A stretch of 64,000 bases of DNA, taken from positions 196,784 through 260,783 of the forward strand of contig JACKET010000009.1 of the NCBI GenBank assembly GCA_020632875.1. The letters are read 5' to 3'. The DNA is from Alphaproteobacteria bacterium. Its GTDB lineage: Bacteria; Myxococcota_A; UBA796; GCA-2862545. Positions 1 to 10,124 of the stretch are shown here, piece after piece. Below the pieces are notes generated by a model. That model searched no databases, was not told the origin of the DNA, and was given only the letters and a program-made list of their open reading frames with translations. How positions within the stretch are numbered: the first letter of the stretch is position 1; every line of letters starts with the position of its first letter. The position numbers and the translations under genes were made by a program.

Positions 1-52
1 ACGGGCTGCAACCTCGCTCCGAATACGGTACCGTCTACCCGATGGAGAGAAC

Positions 53-898
53 ATGAGCAGCGTCCTGGCCGCGTTGGTGGCCTGGTCCGGAGCGGCACTC
101 GCGGGGTGCGAGAACCCGACGTCGAACGAAGAGGTGGTCGTCGCGCTCGAAGCGGCCGTGACCGCGTACGAATCCCTCGATGTGACGGGCTTCCGCGACG
201 CTGCCGTGCGCGCCGAGCAGGCGACGCTGTGCCTCGACGAGTCGATCACCCGCGCGAACGCCGCCGAGCTGCACCGGATCCGCGGCCTCGTCGCGTTCGT
301 CGACCGCCAGGAGGACGAGTGCCGCAAGCGCTTCGCGGCGGCCCGCAACATCGAGCCCGAGTACAGCTTCCCGGTGTCGCTGGTGCCCGAGGGCAACCCG
401 GTGCTCGACCTCTACGGCGCGATGGACCCCACCGACGGCGCCAAGGTCACGCTGCCCTGGCCGAAGGATGGCTCCGTGCGGCTCGATGGCTCGCCGCGGC
501 TCGAGCGCAACGAAGCGCTGCCGGTCATCTTCCAGCGGATCGACGTGCGGGGGGCGGTCGTCGAGACCCTGATCATCCCGGCCGGCGGGTCCGTGCCGGA
601 GTACCCCGAGGGGCGCGAGCCCAAGCCCGTCACCCCGGCCAACAGCAACAAGACCGCCAAGCGCGTGCTGCTCGTGGGGGGCGCCGCCTCGGTCGTGGCC
701 GCGGGCGGACTGTACGGCGCGGCGCTCGGCACGAAGTCGTCCTTCGACAAGATCGCCACGGGCGACGAGCCCGGCGACCCCGACCGGATCAACCGGCTCT
801 ACAACACGAACCACGCGCTCGTGATCGGCTCGGCCGCGCTCGGCGTCGTCGGCATCGGGCTCGGGTCCACCTCCTTCGTCCTGACCGGGCAGTTCTGA
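53..898 (+). CDS. Predicted lipoprotein paired with a Ser/Thr kinase
   Basis: Protein of 281 residues with no recognised family. The N-terminus is hydrophobic and ends in a lipobox (LAGC, Cys19), so it is probably a lipoprotein. Residues 25-110 look alpha-helical and repeat-like, resembling a degenerate TPR. The C-terminus has two Gly/Ala-rich hydrophobic segments (about 203-222 and 259-278). The ATG was chosen because a GGAGAG sequence sits just upstream; a TACGGT -10-like box lies at 24-29. The stop is 1 nt from the TTG start of the kinase gene, so the two are co-transcribed and probably coupled. I infer a partner role for the kinase, but no function can be read from the sequence. Confidence 0.75.
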   Translation: MSSVLAALVAWSGAALAGCENPTSNEEVVVALEAAVTAYESLDVTGFRDAAVRAEQATLCLDESITRANAAELHRIRGLVAFVDRQEDECRKRFAAARNIEPEYSFPVSLVPEGNPVLDLYGAMDPTDGAKVTLPWPKDGSVRLDGSPRLERNEALPVIFQRIDVRGAVVETLIIPAGGSVPEYPEGREPKPVTPANSNKTAKRVLLVGGAASVVAAGGLYGAALGTKSSFDKIATGDEPGDPDRINRLYNTNHALVIGSAALGVVGIGLGSTSFVLTGQF

Positions 899-899
899 C

Positions 900-2561
900 T
901 TGCTGAGCACCGGCTTCGAGATCGACCGCTACGTGGTCGAAGAGAAGCTCGGAGAGGGCGGGATGGCCGTGGTGTACCGCGTCCGTCACGCCACGCTCGG
1001 CACGCGTCACGCCCTCAAGGTGCTCACCCTCACCTCGCGCGACGTGAAGGAGCGCCTCATCCAGGAGGGCAAGGTCCAGGCGACCCTCCGCCACGCGAAC
1101 ATCGTCGCGGTCACCGACGTGCTCGACGTCGACGGCTCGCCGGGCCTCCTGATGGAGTTCATCCAGGGCCCCGCGCTCGACCACTGGCTCTACCACTACC
1201 AGCCGAGCGTCGAAGAGGCGGTCACGCTGTTCCGCGGCATCGTGGCCGGCGTCGGACACGCCCACGAGAAGGGCCTGATCCACCGCGACCTGAAGCCCGC
1301 GAACGTCCTCCTGCACGTCGACGACAAGGGGGTCCACCCGAAGGTCACCGACTTCGGGCTCGCGAAGCTGACCGACAGCCCGAACAACCGCCGCACGCGC
1401 ACCGGCACGACCATGGGCACGCCGGCGTACATGTCGCCGGAGCAGATCCGCGACGCCTCCGCCGTCGACCGCCGCGCCGACATCTACAGCCTCGGCGTCA
1501 TCCTCTACGAGCTCGTGTGCGGCAAGGTCCCCTTCCACGACGACGACATCATCGAGCTGTTCACGAAGGTCGCGGCCGGCGACTACCCGCCGCCGAAGTC
1601 CCTGCGTCCCGACCTGCCCGACAACATCTGCGAAGCCATCGACGCGATGATGGAGGTCGACCGCGACCACCGGGCGTCCGACTGCCAGTCGATCCTCGAG
1701 ATCCTCGACGGTGCCGACAAAGAGGCCTTCACCCAGCCGCTGAACATCGCGCCGGGCCAGGAGCTCCCCCCGCCCCGCCTGATGAAGCGCCCCGGCCCCA
1801 CGACGCTGATGCCCGACACCGTCGCCGCGTCGGCCGCCAAGCAGTTCATCCGGCCGATCCGCACGCCCGAGCCGGCCCCCGAGCGCATGGGCTCGCTCGC
1901 GCCGCGCCGCTCTCCCCACGACTCGGGGCTCGACATCGAGCTCGACGCCACCACGGCGGCCCTCCCGGTCCGCGAGCGTCGCGGCGTCACGGGCATCCTG
2001 CTCGCCCTGTCGAGCATCCTGGTCGCGTTCCTGCTCGCGATCATCGTGGTCATGGGGCTCGCGCTGGTCGTCCAGCTGGTGCAGACGCGCGGCACGCAGC
2101 CCGACGTCGTCGATCCGAAGCCCGTCGAGATCCAGACCGATCCGCTGCCCGAGCCCCAGCCAGAGCCAGAGCCCGTCGTCGAGCCCGTGCCGGAGCCCGA
2201 CCCCGAGCCCGAGCCGGTGCCCGCTCCGCCGCCCAAGCCCGTCGTGAAGCCCACGCCGAAGCCCGTGAAGCCCACGCCCACGCCGAAGCCCACGCCCGCC
2301 CCGGTGCCCGCGACCACGAAGACCGCGAAGTACCGCGTGGTGTTCGACCCGCCCGACGTGACGATGAACGTGTGGCTCGAAGATGCGTTCGGCAACCGGT
2401 ACGACGTGGGCCAGGGGCTCGAGCCGGCGCGCTACGACATCCGGATGGCTTCGCCGTCGAACCCGACGAAGGTCTTCGGGGCGGGCAAGGTGACGCTGAA
2501 GCCCGACACCGAGTCGGTCGTGCGGTGCAACGCCGCCATCGGGCAGTGCCGCGCCCAGTAG
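900..2561 (+). CDS. Membrane Ser/Thr protein kinase (PknB type) with Pro/Glu-rich stalk
   Basis: A eukaryotic-type kinase of 553 residues. The kinase domain spans about 11-270, with a Gly-rich loop LGEGGMAVV, Lys40 in HALK, catalytic HRDLKPAN (His128, Asp130), DFG at 151-153 and an APE-like MSPEQ. All key residues are present, so it should be active. A linker leads to one membrane segment (about 363-391), followed by a Pro-Glu/Pro-Lys repeat stalk and a C-terminal domain of about 80 residues that should lie outside the cytoplasmic membrane. The start is TTG at 900, since the frame opens 1 nt after the preceding stop. The layout suggests a signalling receptor whose outer domain senses an unknown cue. 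Repeat element A follows. Confidence 0.9.
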   Translation: MLSTGFEIDRYVVEEKLGEGGMAVVYRVRHATLGTRHALKVLTLTSRDVKERLIQEGKVQATLRHANIVAVTDVLDVDGSPGLLMEFIQGPALDHWLYHYQPSVEEAVTLFRGIVAGVGHAHEKGLIHRDLKPANVLLHVDDKGVHPKVTDFGLAKLTDSPNNRRTRTGTTMGTPAYMSPEQIRDASAVDRRADIYSLGVILYELVCGKVPFHDDDIIELFTKVAAGDYPPPKSLRPDLPDNICEAIDAMMEVDRDHRASDCQSILEILDGADKEAFTQPLNIAPGQELPPPRLMKRPGPTTLMPDTVAASAAKQFIRPIRTPEPAPERMGSLAPRRSPHDSGLDIELDATTAALPVRERRGVTGILLALSSILVAFLLAIIVVMGLALVVQLVQTRGTQPDVVDPKPVEIQTDPLPEPQPEPEPVVEPVPEPDPEPEPVPAPPPKPVVKPTPKPVKPTPTPKPTPAPVPATTKTAKYRVVFDPPDVTMNVWLEDAFGNRYDVGQGLEPARYDIRMASPSNPTKVFGAGKVTLKPDTESVVRCNAAIGQCRAQ

Positions 2562-2588
2562 CGTGCCGGCATGGCTCCCGGACGTGGT

Positions 2589-3359
2589 CGGGCTTCGAGC
2601 GTCCCGGGCCTCACGCAGATGACGCAGATGGACGCGGATGACGCAGAAACGAGGCCGTCGCGGGTCGAGCGTCCTCGTTTCCCCGGATCGCCAAGACCGA
2701 GTACGCCACGGTCCAGCCGCAGCGTCCCCGGAGCTCCAGAGGGACTGGGCGCAGATCGACGGCTCCACTCACCAGAGCAGGCCAACCGACTGCCGGATCT
2801 CCGTCGGGCACGCCGTGCTCGCTGGCGCTCGATGCCGGATCCGTCTCACGCAGAAGAACGCAGAAGAATGCAGAAGAATGCAGAAGAACGCAGAAGAAGA
2901 ACGCAGAAGAAGAAGGATACGGGTCCACGTTTGTTCAGCTTCAACGGATGGAATATATCGGAATCCGACCTGAGACCGGAGCGAGATCGACGCGATGGTA
3001 GTCGTCCTCTCCCGAATGCCTCGATGGGCCAACGCCTGATTGCACCTTCAAGACCGCCAAGCCGGGGTGGCCGGGTCGGACGGCATATCTCCGAGGTGGA
3101 CTGGCAGGGCGTCGGCGAGCCCGCTCATCCGAGCAGCCCGAAACGCATGCGTGCTCTGGTGAATCCCGATTCCGGTCCGCAGGGAGGCCTTCTCTGTCGA
3201 GCCGAACACCGAGACGTCCCTCGAGAGCCCTGACGTCACGGGTGGACCTTGGCGTGCATGGCGGGGGAGAGGAGGACGCTGGACCCGCGACGGCCTGGTT
3301 TCTGCGTCATCTGCGTTCTTCTGCGTCATCTGCGTGAGGCCCTGAGACGCTCGAAGCAC
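2589..3359. repeat. Composite intergenic repeat element, copy A
   Basis: This gene-free stretch has inverted terminal arms. The left arm (2589-2686) begins CGGGCTTCGAGCGTC and contains ACGCAGATGACGCAGA units. The right arm (3268-3359) is its imperfect reverse complement, ending ACGCTCGAAGC. The interior holds a degenerate GAACGCAGAA-type microsatellite (2849-2924) and, at about 3014-3245, a segment that reappears in reverse orientation in copy D (31866-32050), including CACCAGAGCA and GTTTCGGGCTGCTCGG-like blocks. The element lies between the 3' ends of convergent genes. Reading frames across it give only low-complexity peptides, and there is no transposase. It may be a non-autonomous mobile element or a structured transcript end. 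Confidence 0.85.
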
Positions 3360-3387
3360 GAAGGCGAAGCGAGCGTAGTAAGGGCTG

Positions 3388-3774
3388 TCAGTCGATCGAG
3401 AAGTCTTCGGCGCGGAAGATCTCGGTGGCGCCTTCGACGGCGTCTTCCTCGTCCCAGTCGAGGTTCATGTTGCCGCGCATGAACACCTCGGTCTTGCCCT
3501 CGTCGTCGTCTTCGTCGCGCTCGGGCTCGGCGCGCACGATGTTGGCGCCGAGGCCGCGGAGGGGCGGCGGAGGAGGGGGCGCGACGGGAGGCGGCAGGGA
3601 GCGCTCGCTCGCCATCACCGGCGTGGGCTTCGGCGCCGGCGCGCTCTCGACCTCGTCTCCGCCACCCCCGCTGAAGCGGAGGAACAGGAACAGCACGAGC
3701 ACGGCGACGAGCAGCATCACCCCCACGAACAGCAGCAGGACGGCGCAGAGCACGAGCAGGGTGAGCAGCGTCAC
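3388..3774 (-). CDS. Small single-pass membrane protein with acidic tail
   Basis: I place the start at GTG 3774, preceded by GGCGGAG at a suitable distance, giving 128 residues. The longer open frame upstream is Arg/Ser-rich and looks non-coding. Residues 2-32 are one long hydrophobic Leu/Val segment, followed by Gly-Gly-Gly-Gly, a Pro-rich stretch with a poly-Pro run, and an acidic C-terminus containing two similar short blocks (KTEVFMRG and ATEIFRAEDF). The repeated TE(V/I)F motif may be a docking or phosphorylation motif. No family is recognised. It is likely co-oriented with the small membrane gene upstream at 3821-4300. Confidence 0.65.
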   Translation of the reverse strand: MTLLTLLVLCAVLLLFVGVMLLVAVLVLFLFLRFSGGGGDEVESAPAPKPTPVMASERSLPPPVAPPPPPPLRGLGANIVRAEPERDEDDDEGKTEVFMRGNMNLDWDEEDAVEGATEIFRAEDFSID

Positions 3775-3820
3775 GGGGTCTCCGCCCCCAGGATACACCA
3801 CCGCGCTGGGCGATTGCGCC

Positions 3821-4300
3821 CTAGAACCCCGTGTCGCGCGGGCCCTGCTCGTCGATCGGGTCGAGCCCACCCGGAAGACCGCGGGCCCCGATCGCGGACG
3901 GGCCGACCGCCGCGCGGCGCTGCTGGCGGACCTCGCGGAGGGCCTTCGCACGGGCCTGCTCTTCGGGGGTCATGGCATCCCACCGGCGGCGGCGGCGCTC
4001 GCGCAGGCGCTCGGTGCGCGCGGCCCTTCGGTCGGCGGCGGCCGCCGGATCCATCGGGCCCCGCTCGGAGACCGCCAGCTTCTTCTGCACGGCCGGAGAC
4101 GGCGGTGCGGCGGGCTTGCGAGCGACCGGACGGGCCATCGGCTTCGCCGGAGGGGCCTCGGACTGAGCAGAGGCCATCTGGGACGACGCGGCGTCGAGCG
4201 CCTGGCGCGCGTTCGTGACGATGCGGGCGACCTCGTAGGCCCCCGCCGTGACGAGCACACCCAGCGCGAACGCGCCGACGTAGCCCAGGTACTGCCTCAT
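3821..4300 (-). CDS. Membrane-anchored basic coiled-coil protein, unknown
   Basis: Hypothetical protein of 159 residues. There is an N-terminal transmembrane segment (about 5-25), then an Ala/Pro/Lys-rich linker, then a strongly Arg-rich helix (about 88-130, RRAARTERLRERRRRRW) that should be a charged coiled coil. It starts with ATG at 4300. The basic helix could bind nucleic acid or acidic membrane lipids, but nothing in the sequence decides this. Its stop lies 46 nt upstream of the start of the 3388-3774 gene and both point the same way, so they may share a transcript. Confidence 0.6.
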   Translation of the reverse strand: MRQYLGYVGAFALGVLVTAGAYEVARIVTNARQALDAASSQMASAQSEAPPAKPMARPVARKPAAPPSPAVQKKLAVSERGPMDPAAAADRRAARTERLRERRRRRWDAMTPEEQARAKALREVRQQRRAAVGPSAIGARGLPGGLDPIDEQGPRDTGF

Positions 4301-4346
4301 GAGCGCCCCATGGGGAATCCGATAGCCGCGAAACGAGCGGTCCGCA

Positions 4347-5969
<1,623 letters not shown>

Positions 5970-6245
5970 GGCGGCCTCCAGCGCTGGCCGCCCCACTAAC
6001 CGGTCCCAAAAGTGAAGAGGGGCGGGCGGGGCCCATTCCCCACCCGCCCCCCGACCCGCCGGGACTGAAAGGGCACGGACAGCACCCCAGCGGACGAGCT
6101 GTGCGTTTGCAGCTCGTGTGCCAGATGTACTGAGTGCGGTAGAACCTCGACGATTACACGCGCTGTCCACGGAACGGCTCCGGCCGGGCACCGAACCGCG
6201 ACATCCGTGTCAGACTCCCCGCTCTCCTCCCGTGAATCCAGGCGG

Positions 6246-6251
6246 TACGCT
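6246..6251 (+). promoter_or_regulatory. -10-like box TACGCT, 6 nt before start codon
   Basis: TACGCT ends exactly 6 nt before the ATG at 6258, and no Shine-Dalgarno sequence lies between them. This fits a leaderless or nearly leaderless transcript. I see no clear -35 hexamer. The same geometry recurs at 30552, 35182, 37225 and 48687. The remainder of 5970-6245 shows no other feature I can support. Confidence 0.45.
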
Positions 6252-6257
6252 GTCGCG

Positions 6258-9200
6258 ATGCTGATCCTCGCCCTCCTCTTCACGGCCCTCGCCTCCGTCG
6301 TCCCGCTGTCGGACGTGACGTTCGACGTCGTGGTGTCGGGCCCGATCGCCGACGTCGAGATCACCCAGACCTTCCGGAACGACTCGGACGAGACGATCGA
6401 AGCCGTGTACCTCTTCCCGCTCCACGAGCGGGCGGTGGTCGACAAGATGGTGATGCGCCTCGACGACCGCACCATCGAGGGGCGGATCGAAGAGGTGGAG
6501 GCGGCCCGCGAGCAGTATCGGGCCGCGATCGAGGCCGGCCAGACGGCCGCGTTGACCGAGTCGGTTCGCTGGAACCTCTTCCGCCAGACCGTCGGCAACA
6601 TCCCGCCAGGCGCGCAGATCGAGGTGTCGCTGCGCATCATCCAGCCCGTCCCGCGGAACGACGCCGAGCTCGAGCTCGTGCTGCCCCTCGTCGCCGGCGC
6701 GCGCTTCGTGCCGCCCGGCGTCCCCGAGGAGGAGGCCATGGCCGCGCCGTACGGCGGCAGCCCGGTGCGTGCGCACGTGCACCTCGCGGTCGACGGGGGC
6801 GTCGAGCTGCAGGGCTTCCGCGTGACGAGCCACGAGGCGTTCACCGCGCCCACCGGCGAGGGCTGGGAGGCGCACGCCACCGATCTGCCCATGACGCGCG
6901 ACTTCGTCGCGAAGTGGCGCACGCGGACGAACGAGCCCCAGATCGGCGCGCTGCACGACGGCGAGCACCTGCTGCTGGTGTTCGAGCCGCCCGAGCCCAC
7001 GGCGGTCCCCGTGCGCCGGCCGCGCGAGGTGTTCGTCGTGCTCGACCGCAGCGGCTCGATGAGCGGTGCGGCCTGGCCCCTCGCCCAGCAGGCCGTGTTC
7101 CGCATCCTCGACAGCCTCCAGCCGGACGAGGTCTTCGACCTGTTCACCTTCGCCGCGCAGCTCGAGCACCACGGCCGCCGTCCCGCCGAGTACAACCAGA
7201 TCGCGTGGGGCAAGCAGATCGTCGCGCAGACCTCCGCGCGCGGCACCACCGACCTCCGCGGGGCCCTGCAGAAGGCCCTCACCGTGCCGGTCGACCCCGA
7301 GCGCCAGCGCTACGTCGTGCTGATCTCCGACGGGCTCGTCGCGAACGAGACCGGCATCCTCGAAGATCTCGCGGCCTACCGCGGCGACGCGAAGGTCTTC
7401 GCGCTCGGCGTGGGCGGGGCCGTGAACCGCTTCGTCCTCGAGGAGGCCGCCAGCCAGGGCGGCGGCGTCGCGGTCCACCTCCGCGGCGACGATGGCACCG
7501 CGCCGGCAGAGAAGCTGATCGCCGCCATGGATCGCCCCACCCTGTCGGGCATCCAGGTCGACTGGGGCGACTGGGGCCCGATGGACATGGCACCCGCGCG
7601 CATCCCCGACGTCCACCTCGGCCGCCCGATCCAGGTCCTGGTCCGCACGCAGTACGAAGAGGGCGGACCCATCATCATCACGGGGAAGTACGCCGACGAT
7701 CCCGAGCCCATCGAGATCCGCGTCCTCCCCCGCCGGGTCGCCCGCGGGCGCGCCATCGCCAGCACGTGGGCCCGCCAGCGCATCGAGGCGCTCGGCCGGG
7801 AGCAGATCCGCACCGGCCGGCCGGCCATCGAAGAGGGGCTGCCGCTCGCGCTCGAGTACTCGATCCTCTCGCCCTGGACGGCCTTCGTCGCGATCGACCC
7901 CCGCGTCCGCCAGGTCCAGACGCGGTCGATCGACGTGCCGCTGGGGCAGCCCGGCGACCGTCCCGCGCTGTTCCCCGACACGACCACTGCACCGGCGCCC
8001 GTCGTCATCACGAAGAACGAGATCCAGCTCTACGAGCGCGAGCCCGACTTCCTCGACAGCGCGGTCGACGACCGGAAGATGCGGGCGGCGCAGAAGGTCC
8101 CCGCCGGACGGAGCTACGAGAGCACGGTGGAGGTCGCGAGCGGCCAGGCGGACGTCGAAGCGGTGTACCGGCTCGACGGGGTCGCCATCACCGACCCGAC
8201 GACCGGGACCTTCTCCGTGAACTTCAACTTCGACACGAGCCCCGAGCGGCGGCGCGTCGGGGTGCCCGTGCCGGTGCCGCTCTCCCTCACCCAGGGCTGG
8301 GGGAAGCTCGCTGCGCGCGGTGGCTCGACCGTGGACGATCTGAGGCAGGGCGAAGCGCGGCTGGCCTTCTCCGCGCCCCTCGCGCACGACCGGTTCGCGG
8401 TGGCGGCCGACACGGGGCTCGAGCTGCGCGGGGTGGACGGGGGCAGCTGGCGCCAGATCCCCGTCGGCGTGCGGACCTCCACGGGCATCGGCTATCGGAG
8501 CACGCGCCTCGACCTCGCGGCGGCCGGGCGCTTCCTGACGCTCGAAGGGCCCACGATCGACACGTTCGACGCGCAGCGCGAGGCCCTCGGCGGCTCGTTC
8601 GCGCTGCACGGGCGCCGCGGGTGGCTGGTGGGCGACCTGGGCCGCGCGACGTTCGCCTGCGGCGTCTGCGATGGCAGCCGCCGAACCGTCGGCACCGTGA
8701 GCACCGGCCTCGTCTATGGCGAGTCGTGGGCCGGCGGAACCGCCGGGCTGCGGTTCGCACGCACGGGCTTCGAGGGCACCGACGCGCTCCAGACCGCCGA
8801 CGTGGGCCTCGACCTCGCCTACCGCCGCACCGAGGGCGCCTGGATCCTCGCGGAGGCCAGCGGAGAGACGCTGTGGGCGGACGGGTTCCGGTTCCTGCCG
8901 TCCGGCCGTGCCGAGCTCGGCTACGCGCCGGGGGACGCGCACTTCGCCATCGGCGGCGGGCGGAGCGTCGACACGCGTGTGCCGGAGCTCTCGCTGCCGG
9001 TCCTCACCGAGGCGTACGCCGTGGCGTTCTTCGGGTCGCCCGAGGCGGACACCGATGCGCCGACCCTCCGCGTCCAGTCGGGCTGGCAGCACGTGCGCGG
9101 CCCGCTCGCGCTGCCGATCGCGCGGCTCCAGGAGCTCCCGGAGGGCGAGTGGTCCCGCCAGGCCGTCGTGTCGAGCGCCGCGCTGCGCTTCCCGTCGGGC

Positions 9201-9620
9201 TACCGTGGCCAGCTCGACCTGCTCGTGCGGCACACGCTCGTGCTCCGCAGCGACGCCGACCTCGACGCGCCCACCGCGCCCTGGACGCCCGGCCTCGTGC
9301 TGGCGCACCGCCCGCTCTACGTGGCGATGGACGGCCGTTGGCGCCCCATCGACCGGCGCTGGCAGACCGATCTCGAGCTCGAGGGCGGCCTCGCGACCCC
9401 GCTCGGCGGCGAGCGCTGGTGGTCCGGCTGGCAGGTGCTCGGCGAGCTCGGGGTCGTGGAGCGCATCCCCGTGCGCAGCGACACCCTCGCGATCGGAGTG
9501 CACGGGATGCTGCGGGAGGGCCGTCCCGGCGACGTCGATCCGACCCGTGTGGACGGGTGGTTCGCGCCCGAGCGCCTCGGGAACGTCGGGATCTACGGGA
9601 GCATCGCCGTCGAGCTGTGA
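6258..9620 (+). CDS. VIT-VWA protein fused to a TonB-plug-like and barrel-like region
   Basis: 1120 residues from ATG 6258; a GTG at 6207 is possible but would bury the signal peptide (residues 1-15). A VIT domain (about 19-140) is followed by a VWA domain (about 257-430) with an intact MIDAS motif DRSGSMSG starting at Asp263. Residues about 613-660 contain VPAGRSYESTVEVASG and then LDGVAITDPTTGTFSVNFNF. The latter closely resembles the plug signature of Oar-like TonB-dependent receptors. The remaining 450 residues look like alternating beta strands with Gly/aromatic pattern, as in an outer-membrane barrel. The domain identities rest on motif recognition; the fusion and outer-membrane location are inferences. 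Repeat element B follows its stop. Confidence 0.75.
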   Translation: MLILALLFTALASVVPLSDVTFDVVVSGPIADVEITQTFRNDSDETIEAVYLFPLHERAVVDKMVMRLDDRTIEGRIEEVEAAREQYRAAIEAGQTAALTESVRWNLFRQTVGNIPPGAQIEVSLRIIQPVPRNDAELELVLPLVAGARFVPPGVPEEEAMAAPYGGSPVRAHVHLAVDGGVELQGFRVTSHEAFTAPTGEGWEAHATDLPMTRDFVAKWRTRTNEPQIGALHDGEHLLLVFEPPEPTAVPVRRPREVFVVLDRSGSMSGAAWPLAQQAVFRILDSLQPDEVFDLFTFAAQLEHHGRRPAEYNQIAWGKQIVAQTSARGTTDLRGALQKALTVPVDPERQRYVVLISDGLVANETGILEDLAAYRGDAKVFALGVGGAVNRFVLEEAASQGGGVAVHLRGDDGTAPAEKLIAAMDRPTLSGIQVDWGDWGPMDMAPARIPDVHLGRPIQVLVRTQYEEGGPIIITGKYADDPEPIEIRVLPRRVARGRAIASTWARQRIEALGREQIRTGRPAIEEGLPLALEYSILSPWTAFVAIDPRVRQVQTRSIDVPLGQPGDRPALFPDTTTAPAPVVITKNEIQLYEREPDFLDSAVDDRKMRAAQKVPAGRSYESTVEVASGQADVEAVYRLDGVAITDPTTGTFSVNFNFDTSPERRRVGVPVPVPLSLTQGWGKLAARGGSTVDDLRQGEARLAFSAPLAHDRFAVAADTGLELRGVDGGSWRQIPVGVRTSTGIGYRSTRLDLAAAGRFLTLEGPTIDTFDAQREALGGSFALHGRRGWLVGDLGRATFACGVCDGSRRTVGTVSTGLVYGESWAGGTAGLRFARTGFEGTDALQTADVGLDLAYRRTEGAWILAEASGETLWADGFRFLPSGRAELGYAPGDAHFAIGGGRSVDTRVPELSLPVLTEAYAVAFFGSPEADTDAPTLRVQSGWQHVRGPLALPIARLQELPEGEWSRQAVVSSAALRFPSGYRGQLDLLVRHTLVLRSDADLDAPTAPWTPGLVLAHRPLYVAMDGRWRPIDRRWQTDLELEGGLATPLGGERWWSGWQVLGELGVVERIPVRSDTLAIGVHGMLREGRPGDVDPTRVDGWFAPERLGNVGIYGSIAVEL

Positions 9621-9744
9621 GGGTCGCCGGACGACGTCGAGCGTTCCGAGGCGGCGTCGAGGGTCACGTGTCGAGTATCGGGTGTCGAGTGGCGCCGTCT
9701 CTCCGGGTCGGACCGCGATCCTCCCCGATCGGCCGGGGAGCGCT

Positions 9745-10070
9745 CGGGCTTCGAGCGCCCGGCATCACGCAGATGACGCAGAAGGACGCGGATGACGCAG
9801 AAACCAGGTCGTCGCCGGTCGCTCGTCCTCGTGTCCCCGGGCGCTGTCGCACCGCAAGACGAGGTAGCCGGGCGGGACGGTTCACCGGAGCAGCCGAAAC
9901 GCCGGCCTGCTCTGGTGAGTCTCGAATCCGATCCGCAAGAAGGCCCGCTCCGCGCTCCGGGGACGCGAAGACGCTCGACCCGGAACGGCCTCGTTTCTGC
10001 GTCATCTGCGTCATCTGCGTCATCTGCGTCGTTCTGCGTCATCTGCGTGAGGCCCTGAGACGCTCGCAGC
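9745..10070. repeat. Composite intergenic repeat element, copy B
   Basis: This is a shorter copy of the element at 2589-3359. The left arm (9745-9841) begins GGGCTTCGAGCG and contains ACGCAGATGACGCAGAA. The right arm (about 9957-10070) is its imperfect reverse complement, with the TCATCTGCG unit repeated three times in tandem (10002-10028). Between the arms lies the GCCTGCTCTGGTGAGTCTC block (9904-9922), also present in copies C and D. It sits between the convergent stops at 9620 and 10125. No coding potential is evident. Confidence 0.83.
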
Positions 10071-10124
10071 TCACAGAGCGCTGTGGTCGGAGACACGGGC
10101 ATCCGCAACGCCGTCGCTCGAGGG

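Noticed and set aside
2571..3359. Open frames across repeat elements A-D giving peptides such as FCVICV and LRHLR
   Set aside because: They are translations of the ACGCAGATGACGCAG repeats, occur on both strands in several frames, have no ribosome binding sites and no domain; not genes.
6207..6257. Upstream GTG start for the VIT-VWA protein
   Set aside because: It would place 17 polar residues before the signal peptide; the -10-like box at 6246 lies downstream of this GTG.
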